Assembly (NCBI GenBank): GCA_946965045.2
Contig: OX337236.1
Coordinates: forward strand, 1,054,001-1,118,000
Source: Epithemia pelagica
Lineage: Eukaryota; Bacillariophyta; Bacillariophyceae; Surirellales; Surirellaceae
Length of the DNA: 64,000 nt
Direction of reading: 5' to 3'
Positions 1-9,382 of this stretch are shown here, piece by piece. The stretch's first letter is position 1. Every line of letters starts with the position of its first letter. The notes under the pieces were generated by a model. That model was given only the letters and a program-made list of their open reading frames with translations. It had not been told where the DNA came from and did not search any database. Both the position numbers and the translations under genes were made by a program.

Positions 1-14
1 CAAACGACCCAGCG

Positions 15-993
15 ATGATCTTTGTCAACAAGATCCCACGGCCACCCAAACAACCACCCAAACACCACCATTCCATTGCCACAATCAAGTCTATTTGTTC
101 TTCCGTTGTACCCACGCCGTCAGCATCCCCATTTCGACATGAGACGTCCGAATCAGCTGCCGAATTCAATTCCAACTTAATCGCAAGCTTCGACCACAAC
201 CTCCAACGCCTTTTCAATGCATACCCTGGGACTACGATTAGTCCTGGCTCCGAATTTTGTCCATTGAGCTCTATTGCCCCACTGTTACGTCACCATCCGT
301 TCTGGGATACGATTCAAGATACTCTCCGCAACGGTACACATTACGAATTCAAAGAACTCCCACCTGATGAAGACAGACAACGAGAGAATGACGCTATCCT
401 CGCATATGGGAACCACGCGTCTGCCCGATTACGACCCGATGCTTTAGTGAAAGTGTGCAAAAAGGATACTCGGTTTGGATATGCCTTCCCTATCACTTTC
501 GACTGCGCGCGGTTGTTGGATCAAGGCCGTGCAGGCCCTTTGGGAGTCGCACAGCATCCTGGTATCGATGAACACGGGAACATCATCGTCAAAGACCGTC
601 TTGCCCACGATCAATCCTTCTCGCTCGGCTTCGCTCCGTCTTTGAATGACCTCGTTGACGAATCAAGCTTGATTGATTTGGTGTTTGGTTGGTGCATCGA
701 TCGCATCATTCACCAGATCGTTGCGTTGCGCATTAAATACCCCGACAAGCGTATTTTGGTTTGCAAGTTCGACTGCGGGTCGGCCTATCGTCGTATCAAT
801 GTTGACGGTATCCTCACGTCCAACACCATCACAACGGACGCAAGTGGTGAATTCGCAAACCTGCTGACGAGGCTCTCCTTTGGGGGGCGCCCCCACCCAG
901 CGATGTTCAGTGCCTTCTCAGAGGCTGCTAGCGATTTATGTAATGACATCGCCGACCTCGATGAATGGAACCCCGAAATTTGTCGTTCTCCGT
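15..993 (+). pseudogene. DIRS-like reverse transcriptase, 5' part (interrupted)
   Basis: This is the N-terminal part of the RT of the DIRS-like element. The frame is open upstream of the first ATG to the window edge, so the true start may be outside. Residues near 250-262 (KFDCGSAYRRI) look like RT motif A with its catalytic Asp, and LSFGGRPHPAMFS fits the following RT region. The frame is broken after base 993 by the copia LTR, and reading on into the LTR meets a stop at 1035-1037. Removing the insert and one TCCGT copy joins codon 993 to 9383 in the same frame, so the gene was open when the insertion happened. The missing YxDD box lies in the right-hand piece. Homology call from motifs only. 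Confidence 0.75.
989..993. repeat. Target site duplication TCCGT, left copy
   Basis: Five bases TCCGT lie directly before the LTR that begins at 994, and the same five follow the other LTR at 9378-9382. A perfect 5-bp duplication is the usual signature of Ty1/copia integration. Confidence 0.95.
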
Positions 994-1776
994 TGTTACA
1001 ATTCTTTCTGAATCGTAGGGACATTGATGCTCGGTAGAGCAGACAATCAGGTAGGTCACCAACCGATACAAGCTTCTCAGGGTCAGAGAAGCAAGCAAGT
1101 CGAAGTCTATCAGAAGGATAGTCGGGACACAAAAGAGGATGTGATAAATGGTGATATTGTTAGATTGTGTGTTGATTACTACGATAGGTCTACGTGAAAT
1201 GTTCGGTCCTGCCAAGGGTCATGTGTCATAGGTTCTTGGCGGCAACAGGTTTGGAATAGTTGGAGTCGATTCATGTGATGTATATGACATGTATATGTGG
1301 GCGGATAACATATACAGGGTCAACAGCTCTTGCTTTGGGTTGGCATAGTTGTTTTCATGGCGCGCAGCTTGTTGACAATTTGGAGATTGTGGGAATGGAA
1401 ATATGGTCTCGCGTGATCGTGTATCGTGCTTGGGATACTTAGACCGTTGGATCGGATAGATGCCGATAGCGCTCGGATGTCGCTTGGGCGCGCTCGATGA
1501 TTTTGGGCGCGTACGCTTAGGGCGTTAGTATAATGTCCGAGCAACGGCCAAATTTATGTCCGTTGTAATACCGCACGACCCAGTTTAGTCTTGAGAGTGA
1601 GTTTGTCAATCTATTCTCACTTTTCATGATTTGCGAAGAAATATAGGTCGATATAGCGCGAAGCTAGGGAACATAGCTCGAAGCTAGATGGCATGATGCG
1701 ATAGCACGAGGCTATGTGACATGGGGAATCGATGAGATGTAGAATCTAACCACCATAGGCGGTGAGAATTCTAACA
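994..1776 (-). repeat. 3' LTR of the copia element
   Basis: This 783-bp repeat begins TGTTAC and ends CTAACA on the + strand. In element orientation its first bases are TGTTAG, and the TAG is the stop codon of gag-pol. It matches 8595-9377 except for two substitutions. Short ORFs inside are not conserved genes. Confidence 0.95.
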
Positions 1777-4700
1777 CTCCCCACAACTCGTCGTTTCAGC
1801 CTTGTCATCATTGGATTTGTTGAGGTCTTGAACTTCTCCTTTCCAAAACAACAATGGCTTGAGCATGGGCCAAATAGATACGAAATCCCAATGTTTGCTA
1901 AGGATATCGGCAGGGTTGGTCTTTCCATCTTTCCAGTAGAATGCAACATACTTTGCTGCGATGGCTTCACGAACTCGGTGGTATGACAGAAGATGGTGTC
2001 TCTTGGATAGTATGGAATGAGGAACGGTTGCATTGAGCACAACAGATCTGTTATCTCCGTACATGTAACTTCGCTCTCGGATAGGTACTCCAAGGTAGCG
2101 GAGAGAATGTCGTAATTCTGTAATCTGATCTATTGCTGTCCTTGCAGCCACAAACTCGGATCCATAGGTAGCAGTTTCCACCGTGCTCTGTCTCTTGCTG
2201 TACCAGTCAATAGGTGTTCCGTTCAACAAATGTAGAACAGCAGTGACGGATTTACCAGTGACTATGTCATGCATGAGATTGGCATCAACATAATGAGTTG
2301 TGGTAACATAGCGGCCAAGAGGTGTTGGGCAGTCTTCAGGAATACGTTCACTTGCATTCGAATAGACAGTGCGAGTCCAATCAAATTCTTGGGTAGGAAG
2401 ACTTGAATAATCAGGCTCTCCAATCCTAAATCTGATTGCGCCTTCTGGGAGATGTGCAAGGTATCCATAGATACGCTTGGCTCTATCAAGATGTCCTTTC
2501 CTCGGAGCAGCACGAAAGCGTGATAGCGTCATTGTAGCGGTGAAGACGTCGAAACGACCAATAGTGATCACCCATTGGAGTTGTCCAATCAGAGTTTGGA
2601 AATGGTTAGTACCTTCTTCATCAAGGAGCTCAGAATCATCCAATTCAGGATGGTCTCCACCAATAAGAGGTGTTTTGGCTTTCTTGGGTTTCTCCTTGAA
2701 GATTCGTTCGAAAGTGTCCATCATCTTACCAATGTAGCGTCTTGGATCTGCTACTAATGTTCCATCAGAATCCTTGGTGTAACAACATCCCAAGTGAAAA
2801 TCAATAGGTCCATCTCCTTTGAGTTTGAAGTTGTATTTCTCCTTCAGGATCTTGCAGATATTCCCAGGATCAGTAGAAATAATGGCTAAGTCATCAACGT
2901 ATACGGCAATGTATTCGTAACAGTCTTCTCCAGGTGCCTTCCTCATCCAGATATCCGGATCTGCTTTGCTTGGTGAAAATCCCATGTCTGTCAAAACATC
3001 GAATAAGACATCATGCCAGCGTGCGCCTGATGACTTCAATCCATAAAGTGCCTTGTATATAATCAGGATGTGACCTTCTAATTCCTTGAATTCAGGTCCT
3101 GCGACAATGAAAATTTTCTCCCCTGTCAAGGCTTCCAGATATTGGTTTCCAATATCTGCTCCCCATATTTCCAAGTCATTCAAAGTACCCAGGAATAAGG
3201 CAATGCGGAGGTTGCGAATGGAAACAACACCTGAATAGATTGTCTCAACAGGTTCTTTTGTGAGATGTCCATCTGCGACAAGTCTTGCTTTATGTCGTCC
3301 ATCATGTTTTACGTCAAAGACAAGATGTACACGTATCTTATGATATCCTTCAGGTGCATTGGATACTTTCCCTTTAATGAAGATGGCTTTCCCAAAATCC
3401 TTGAATGTCTTGTAGGACTGGATCTGTGACAATTCTAATTCTGTTGCATCTTGCCACTTTGTGTTGCCATGTTGTTTATCAAGAGCGACAGCTTCCTCAT
3501 AATTGCGTGGTACTTGGAATCCAAACTTATACTTGACGGAATGGTGAACTTGTTTAATCCTTGACTGTTTGGCTGCTCGAATGAGACGTTTGCTTGTTTT
3601 GACATAACGTTTCAAATGCTTCCATCCAGGTTCGTTGAGTAAATCATGTTTCTTTCCATAAATTGCTACAGTGATCGGATCATCATTGGCGATGAGTGAT
3701 AAAGGTTCATAGGTAGTCTCCCCAGTTTCCCAATCAACAAGCAAATTATATTTGCTCCCCTTGTAATCTGGATCAGTTGTGTTCAGTGGGCCTTGATGGG
3801 CAATGACGTCCCTGAACCTGAAAAGATTATCTCCAGAGGTTTGAGCTTGGTTATCTCGTTCGATATACTCCATGAGTTGATTATAGGATATCATCTCATC
3901 AACATCAGAATTTGTCTTTCGGTAGATGTACTTGACACGTTCTTCCTGTTTCGTTGCTTCTTCATTAAGATCAATGACTCGTTTGATGACACGTGCACGG
4001 TGTCGCTCCCCATTTTCTTCTGTGTCGCATAGGAATGTGCGTCCTATCATGTCGTCAAAATCGATCGTGGGCATTGGTTTGGATGGATCTTCACTATCAC
4101 TGCAAATGAAGACAGTGTCAGCTTGCTTATCATTGTCATCCTTCTCAGACGAATCCTCCCCTGAAGGTCGATCCACACGTAGGTTAGGTGTAGTGGATTC
4201 AACACGGCGAACGGCAGAACGGTAGATTATCTGGTTATCCTGGGTGAGAATCTTCCAAGTAAAAGAATCACCAACGTTGTGAGCAAAACCAACCCAGTGG
4301 CCAAGTTTCTCATCAGAAGAAGATGGATATGAACCGGAATTGGGTTCAGCGGGGTCGACACGGTAGTAAACCTCATCCCAGAAAGGAAAGAACAAGAGAT
4401 GAGTAATGTCGGGTGGGCGTCCGGAGAGAGCCTCAAGAGGAGTGCGACCGGAGTGGGTGGGTGATGACGTATGGTTCAATAAGTCACAGACATACTCAAG
4501 GCAAAGAAGCCAGGTGTTGGCAGGGCAACCAGTGGCATTCATGAGAGCGTTGGTCATACGTTTAACGGTCTGGTAACGGTTTTCAGCCTTATTCTGGTGT
4601 TGATGATAAGGTTCGGATCGATACTCCCCAATAAGCAAAGTGCGAAGAATGTCTTTAACCTTTTGAGAGATGAGAGATGAACCACCATCACTGATAAGAG

Positions 4701-7458
4701 TCTCCATGGCACCACGAAACCGGATGTTGTCCTGAAGAGTATTGACAAACTGTTTGGTTGACTTGATCCCATAGATATCAGTAACCAGAGTATCTCGACC
4801 AACAAAGATTTGTGCGATTTTACCGCCATGGTCAACAGCAGGGGTGTCGGAGAAAACCGAGTCAGTAGCAACGGGTTCATGGCGTCGAGGTATATTAAGG
4901 ACCGGATTGCGAGCCTTGAAATGTTTCTTGAGGGTGTCGTGGTCAAAAGTAATGCTACCATTACGTGTAGTGTGCTTGAACGTATCGGCAATAACATCTT
5001 CAGATTGCCAACCAAAGAATGGACGGAACGTCTTCCAGTCATACGCTTCCTGGTAACGACGGTGGACAGAGGCATGAAGTGTAGGATCATTACCTTCTGC
5101 GTCAGCATAGATAGAAAAGAAGGGTGCGTTGTCAGGTCCATGATCGTATGGGAGATCCAAAAGGAGATTGAGGTTACAAACAACACGATCAGTGTACTCC
5201 CCATAGTTGTCATATGGATGGTTCGACATACTACCATCAGTTTTGACGTGTTTCCAATCAGGATCATTGTCAGAGGGTGTGGGAGAATACAAATGGTCCA
5301 GAACACCAGGATCCCATGTGTCGGGTGACGTGAAGATGATCTGAGGTAAGGTATCCATGTCATCGTCGCTGGGGATACCCAAGGAGTGGATGTAGGCTAA
5401 CCTATCCTTGATGTGAAGGGGTATGGCACGACCATCAAGTGTAGTGATGCGTTGTTTACCATCAACTTTAACAGATCGTTCATCAACAGCAAGTCCGAAA
5501 TGCTCGAATTGACCAGGAGCATGGATAGATAAGCCCTTCCCATAATAAGCATATTCATTGAAGATGCCGACAATAGGTCCATCATTGGTCTCAAACTTTG
5601 CGGCACATGTGACGACAGGAAGTCCAGTAAGTTCATGGTTATCAATACCCACAATAGTGATATGGCGGCCAGTCTTAGAAAGGATGCGCATGTCAGAACC
5701 AGCAAGTCCTCCATTAGCACCACGGTCAATCAATTGATTCCCTGGTAAAGTAGATTTCCTGGAAAACAGATAGCGTGGAACATGTCCTGCTTGTTTATGC
5801 ATGTTGGCTTTGAAAGTAACCTTCTTGCTCGTCTTGGACTTGGCGTTAGAAAGAACACTAGTCAGGTCAGTTGCCGGGTGATTGATATCAGTCGTCATGG
5901 CTTGGTTGATAAATTGTGTAACCGGATCTGAATCATCTGAATGCTCAGGGACTACGCCAGGTGAGTCGTCATCAGATGCAACTTGGTTGGGGTCAGTATC
6001 AGGTTCCGGATCAATGTCGAGGGCATGTGTTTGCACTGTCCTCGGTGTTGTTGATGAAGGTGCTTGAATCATCTTGTTATACTCAATGATCAACTTGCGA
6101 TCTTCTTCAGAAAGTTTGAACCATAGGTCACGCGGTAGACTAACCTTGGACGAAGAGGATGGAGATTCAGATGTCGCTTTGGTGTTGTGGACATGATACT
6201 CCATATCATCTTGTGAGGTTATGTCAGCATCTGTATCTTGGCCATATAGTGATTCATGTTGTTTGACATGTCGACGGCGACTATGAACAGATGACTGGGT
6301 TGCTTGATCATGGTCATAAGCTGCGTCTAGAAGGAGACGGAAGTATGATTGATAGCAAAGGGATTTTGCACCGGATTTGGTGTTCACCACATTATCCAAG
6401 ATCTTGACTCGGCGGAGATCAGGTACCTTTTCTACAGCTTGCATGAGGAAGGTCATCCTGGTATGATCAGGGATGCGATCAGACAATGTCACTAGATTGT
6501 CTAGCAAACGTAACTGCTCTTGAAAGTGTAGAAGAAATTGACGTGTTGTTCCGCGCCATGTGTCGTCAAGACGTAGATTGGAAATGTAGTTGGTTAAACG
6601 GAGGACCTCTCGCTTTGCTAGGTCGGATTCGGTATGCAAAGAATGTAACTTCTGCAATACGGCACGTGCATCTTCATCATGTTCATGTTCACGTACATAG
6701 GCTCGACCTTGGTCAGTCTGAATGATACGGACAAGAACAGAGTAAAGAAATACTTGTTGCTCTTGGAAAAGTTCTTCGGCATACTCATCATCATGGGGTG
6801 GTGTGTATTTGAAATTCAGAACGTTGGATAGGCCTTGAGCCTTAGCTGTAGTCTTGAATACACGCCAGAATGAATCGTAGTATCGTTCATCCTTGAATAC
6901 CTCATATGCAGTTGCGTCGCGCTTAGTTCCCTTTCTGAATGCTGTAAGGTCTTGTTGAGATTGGGATGCGGCAGTAACTGTGCTGACAGATTTCACAGAT
7001 GACGGTGACTTCATTGGCGAGACTGGGACTTGACTAGGTGGTCCCTTAGAGAAATCTGTGTTGATCCTCCAAGTGTTGAACTCTTTCCTCGTTAGGTTCA
7101 TCCAGTCGCTATTGGATAGCTCGTCTTGAATTTCATTGGTCTTGTATATGGCCCAATAAGCCAAGAGCTTGATCTGCTGTCTTGTGGGGCCTTGTAGATC
7201 ATGTGTCTGTTTGTTGACCTTGTACTGTGTCAGTTCCTTCATGGATTCCTCGGTATTAGTTTGCATATACGAGATAACATGGGTAATGTTCTCAAAACCA
7301 TGGTATTTCATCCACTTCATTAAGTAGTCAGCCCTTTCTTTGGTAAAGAATTGGCAGACAGTAAATATGATGTGGTCGAATAGGTCTGTGTCCGAGACAT
7401 TGTCTTGGTTATCTTCTCCCTTAGGAGTCGTAGGTGTCTTGGGTGATTGAGGATCCAT
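1771..7458 (-). CDS. Copia Gag-Pol polyprotein, 1895 aa, intact
   Basis: A single frame encodes Gag and Pol. The Gag part (about residues 1-560) has no visible CCHC zinc knuckle. Protease is marked by a DRGANGG stretch with Asp near residue 578, where most retroviral-type proteases have D-S/T-G. Integrase follows with acidic positions in SDTPAV, SDGGS and NKAENRY. RT carries the YVDD box at residues 1520-1523. The C-terminal RNase H contains YGDNRS and ends in the usual NPADILSKH signature. There is no frameshift or stop between Gag and Pol, as in other copia elements. The final codons run through the polypurine tract, and the TAG stop lies inside the 3' LTR. All catalytic blocks are present, so the product is probably functional. 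Confidence 0.95.
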   Translation of the reverse strand: MDPQSPKTPTTPKGEDNQDNVSDTDLFDHIIFTVCQFFTKERADYLMKWMKYHGFENITHVISYMQTNTEESMKELTQYKVNKQTHDLQGPTRQQIKLLAYWAIYKTNEIQDELSNSDWMNLTRKEFNTWRINTDFSKGPPSQVPVSPMKSPSSVKSVSTVTAASQSQQDLTAFRKGTKRDATAYEVFKDERYYDSFWRVFKTTAKAQGLSNVLNFKYTPPHDDEYAEELFQEQQVFLYSVLVRIIQTDQGRAYVREHEHDEDARAVLQKLHSLHTESDLAKREVLRLTNYISNLRLDDTWRGTTRQFLLHFQEQLRLLDNLVTLSDRIPDHTRMTFLMQAVEKVPDLRRVKILDNVVNTKSGAKSLCYQSYFRLLLDAAYDHDQATQSSVHSRRRHVKQHESLYGQDTDADITSQDDMEYHVHNTKATSESPSSSSKVSLPRDLWFKLSEEDRKLIIEYNKMIQAPSSTTPRTVQTHALDIDPEPDTDPNQVASDDDSPGVVPEHSDDSDPVTQFINQAMTTDINHPATDLTSVLSNAKSKTSKKVTFKANMHKQAGHVPRYLFSRKSTLPGNQLIDRGANGGLAGSDMRILSKTGRHITIVGIDNHELTGLPVVTCAAKFETNDGPIVGIFNEYAYYGKGLSIHAPGQFEHFGLAVDERSVKVDGKQRITTLDGRAIPLHIKDRLAYIHSLGIPSDDDMDTLPQIIFTSPDTWDPGVLDHLYSPTPSDNDPDWKHVKTDGSMSNHPYDNYGEYTDRVVCNLNLLLDLPYDHGPDNAPFFSIYADAEGNDPTLHASVHRRYQEAYDWKTFRPFFGWQSEDVIADTFKHTTRNGSITFDHDTLKKHFKARNPVLNIPRRHEPVATDSVFSDTPAVDHGGKIAQIFVGRDTLVTDIYGIKSTKQFVNTLQDNIRFRGAMETLISDGGSSLISQKVKDILRTLLIGEYRSEPYHQHQNKAENRYQTVKRMTNALMNATGCPANTWLLCLEYVCDLLNHTSSPTHSGRTPLEALSGRPPDITHLLFFPFWDEVYYRVDPAEPNSGSYPSSSDEKLGHWVGFAHNVGDSFTWKILTQDNQIIYRSAVRRVESTTPNLRVDRPSGEDSSEKDDNDKQADTVFICSDSEDPSKPMPTIDFDDMIGRTFLCDTEENGERHRARVIKRVIDLNEEATKQEERVKYIYRKTNSDVDEMISYNQLMEYIERDNQAQTSGDNLFRFRDVIAHQGPLNTTDPDYKGSKYNLLVDWETGETTYEPLSLIANDDPITVAIYGKKHDLLNEPGWKHLKRYVKTSKRLIRAAKQSRIKQVHHSVKYKFGFQVPRNYEEAVALDKQHGNTKWQDATELELSQIQSYKTFKDFGKAIFIKGKVSNAPEGYHKIRVHLVFDVKHDGRHKARLVADGHLTKEPVETIYSGVVSIRNLRIALFLGTLNDLEIWGADIGNQYLEALTGEKIFIVAGPEFKELEGHILIIYKALYGLKSSGARWHDVLFDVLTDMGFSPSKADPDIWMRKAPGEDCYEYIAVYVDDLAIISTDPGNICKILKEKYNFKLKGDGPIDFHLGCCYTKDSDGTLVADPRRYIGKMMDTFERIFKEKPKKAKTPLIGGDHPELDDSELLDEEGTNHFQTLIGQLQWVITIGRFDVFTATMTLSRFRAAPRKGHLDRAKRIYGYLAHLPEGAIRFRIGEPDYSSLPTQEFDWTRTVYSNASERIPEDCPTPLGRYVTTTHYVDANLMHDIVTGKSVTAVLHLLNGTPIDWYSKRQSTVETATYGSEFVAARTAIDQITELRHSLRYLGVPIRERSYMYGDNRSVVLNATVPHSILSKRHHLLSYHRVREAIAAKYVAFYWKDGKTNPADILSKHWDFVSIWPMLKPLLFWKGEVQDLNKSNDDKAETTSCGEC
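1777..1785 (-). other. Polypurine tract of the copia element
   Basis: On the minus strand this reads TGTGGGGAG and abuts the 3' LTR exactly. This is where plus-strand DNA priming is expected. It is also translated: these bases encode the last Cys-Gly-Glu before the LTR-borne Cys-stop. Confidence 0.8.
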
Positions 7459-7778
7459 GGTGTTATTTGGTTGGTTCGATGTTTATTTAATGTGCGGTGT
7501 GATGTGGTTTATTTAATGTAAGATGTGATGTGAACCCGGATGTACCACGTGTGCCACGTATGTACCACGTATGTAATACCCGGATGTGTGTTGTGATGTG
7601 CGACTCCTGGAAATTTCCGTTGATTCCGACAAATTTTCGCCGAGTTTCAACAAATTTTCGCCGAATTTTCGCGATTTGACGGGAATGTGTGGCGTGTTGT
7701 GCGACCAAGGGTACCCGGATGTGCGTTGAGTTTAAGTCTTGGAAAGGTTTTGAGAGGACGGGAGTTAACTATGAGTAA
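7459..7778 (-). other. Spacer between the two copia ORFs, with short repeats
   Basis: This 320-bp stretch has no ORF of note. It holds short direct repeats, including a 15-base unit with core AAATTTTCGCCGA at 7629-7643 and 7650-7664, and several copies of TACCACGTATG-like and ACCCGGATGTG-like motifs near 7535-7590. It could carry leader or translation signals for gag-pol, but nothing proves that. Confidence 0.5.
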
Positions 7779-8558
7779 TTAAGCTTCGGTCTCCGAATCC
7801 TCACCCTCTTCCGAATGATCAGAGTCGCTTCCAGGCTCAGATGGGGCAGCACAAGCAACAGAAGAAGGGGTATCACCTTCAGCCAGGTGGTTCTCGACCT
7901 CGGTACGCAAAGGGTAGATAGTTGCACGATGGTCCTCGATGGTATGGACCTCGTGGATGTAGGCAACGTAGTTATCTAGGCGTACAACGTTAGGAGGCAG
8001 AGGGCAAGTCGTCGCGTTCACGACGTGGATGGTATTGTAGTATCCAGTTGGGCGCTCGAAGGTTAGGAAGCGGAGGTGGACAGTACGGATGGGGTTGCCC
8101 GAGAGGGCGGCAAAGATGAGGCGACGCCTCGGAGAACGATGAAGTTGGTCGTTCAGACGGTCAATGTCTTCTTGGTCGACGATGTGGGTCACCGATTGGA
8201 ACTGGCGTTCGATCTGGGTCTCCCCACGGATGATCTCGGGATCGAAGGTCGAACAAGTTGGTTGGCGGAAGTACTTGATATGATCAGCAATCAACCGGGT
8301 GGTACGACGGGATCGAGAAGGGACGAGCCGACGAGGCGGACTCGGGGGCCGAAGCAACGGCGCAGGGATCGGAGCGTGAGGCTGGGTTGGAGTCTCGAAT
8401 GGGTTGCTGTTGGAACTGTCGACGGAGATGTTGACCGATGTGTTGGCTGCCTTCGGCGTCGGCACCAGCTCCTGCTGCACCAGGGTATCGGGCTGCCCGG
8501 GATGCAGTTTGGCTCGATAGATCTGTCGTACAGGAGTGATAAGTTCGTTAGTATCCAT
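7779..8558 (-). CDS. Accessory ORF of the copia element, upstream of gag-pol (259 aa)
   Basis: This ORF lies between the 5' LTR and gag-pol, on the same strand. It starts 36 bp inside the primer-binding site and ends 320 bp before the gag-pol ATG. The predicted protein is Pro- and Arg-rich near residues 60-90, has a central part without low complexity (about 90-220), and ends in an acidic Ser/Asp/Glu tail. I do not recognise a domain. Most copia elements have only one gag-pol ORF, so this is an additional product, perhaps an early or Gag-like protein. Its length and position between defined element parts make it unlikely to be chance, but expression is unproven. Function unknown. Confidence 0.6.
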   Translation of the reverse strand: MDTNELITPVRQIYRAKLHPGQPDTLVQQELVPTPKAANTSVNISVDSSNSNPFETPTQPHAPIPAPLLRPPSPPRRLVPSRSRRTTRLIADHIKYFRQPTCSTFDPEIIRGETQIERQFQSVTHIVDQEDIDRLNDQLHRSPRRRLIFAALSGNPIRTVHLRFLTFERPTGYYNTIHVVNATTCPLPPNVVRLDNYVAYIHEVHTIEDHRATIYPLRTEVENHLAEGDTPSSVACAAPSEPGSDSDHSEEGEDSETEA

Positions 8559-8583
8559 GAAACCACAAGGAAATAAGCTTTGA

Positions 8584-8594
8584 GACTGTTAATC
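8584..8594 (-). promoter_or_regulatory. Primer-binding site, probably for a tRNA-Asn fragment
   Basis: The + strand reads GACTGTTAATC and abuts the LTR at 8595. This matches the anticodon arm of tRNA-Asn (anticodon GTT) as I recall it from yeast. The minus strand, which is the element RNA sense, would therefore pair with an internal part of that tRNA. Priming by a tRNA 5' half is known for Drosophila copia and Ty5, which use initiator tRNA-Met. There is no TGG at the LTR edge, as would be expected for pairing with an intact tRNA 3' end. tRNA identity is inference. Confidence 0.55.
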
Positions 8595-9377
8595 TGTTAC
8601 AATTCTTTCTGAATCGTAGGGACATTGATGCTCGGTAGAGCAGACAATCAGGTAGGTCACCAACCGATACAAGCTTCTCAGGGTCAGAGAAGCAAGCAAG
8701 TCGAAGTCTATCAGAAGGATAGTCGGGACACAAAAGAGGATGTGATAAATGGTGATATTGTTAGATTGTGTGTTGATTACTACGATAGGTCTACGTGAAA
8801 TGTTCGGTCCTGCCAAGGGTCATGTGTCATAGGTTCTTGGCGGCAACAGGTTTGGAATAGTTGGAGTCGATTCATGTGATGTATATGACATGTATATGTG
8901 GGCGGATAACATATACAGGGTCAACAGCTCTTGCTTTGGGTTGGCATAGTTGTTTTCATGGCGCGCAGCTTGTTGACAATTTGGAGATTGTGGGAATGGA
9001 AATATGGTCTCGCGTGATCGTGTATCGTGCTTGGGATACTTAGACCGTTGGATCGGATAGATGCCGATAGCGCTCGGATGTCGCTTGGGCGCGCTCGATG
9101 ATTTCGGGCGCGTACGCTTAGGGCGTTAGTATAATGTCCGAGCAACGGCCAAATTTATGTCCGTTGTAATACCGCACGACCCAGTTTAGTCTTGAGAGTG
9201 AGTTCGTCAATCTATTCTCACTTTTCATGATTTGCGAAGAAATATAGGTCGATATAGCGCGAAGCTAGGGAACATAGCTCGAAGCTAGATGGCATGATGC
9301 GATAGCACGAGGCTATGTGACATGGGGAATCGATGAGATGTAGAATCTAACCACCATAGGCGGTGAGAATTCTAACA
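8595..9377 (-). repeat. 5' LTR of the copia element
   Basis: This is the second 783-bp LTR copy, upstream in element orientation, so it should hold the element promoter. It differs from the other LTR at two bases that I found. Its outer edge is followed by TCCGT, the right copy of the target duplication. Confidence 0.95.
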
Positions 9378-9382
9378 TCCGT
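9378..9382. repeat. Target site duplication TCCGT, right copy
   Basis: This is identical to 989-993 and directly follows the LTR. The first codon of the resumed RT frame uses its last base. Confidence 0.95.

Larger units (their letters stand above)
994..9377 (-). mobile_element. Ty1/copia LTR retrotransposon, complete (8384 bp)
   Basis: The element is bounded by two 783-bp direct repeats that begin TG and end CA, flanked by the duplication TCCGT. Read on the minus strand the order is 5' LTR, a primer-binding site at the LTR edge, an extra 259-codon ORF, gag-pol, a polypurine tract and the 3' LTR. The pol order of protease, integrase, RT, RNase H places it in Ty1/copia. The two LTRs differ at only two positions that I found (near 1504/9105 and 1607/9208), so insertion was recent. 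Gag-pol has no internal stop, so the copy may still be active. It sits inside the RT gene of a DIRS-like element. Confidence 0.95.

Noticed and set aside
8584-8594. A tRNA-Asn gene
   Set aside because: Only the anticodon-arm match is present; no acceptor, D or T arm surrounds it.
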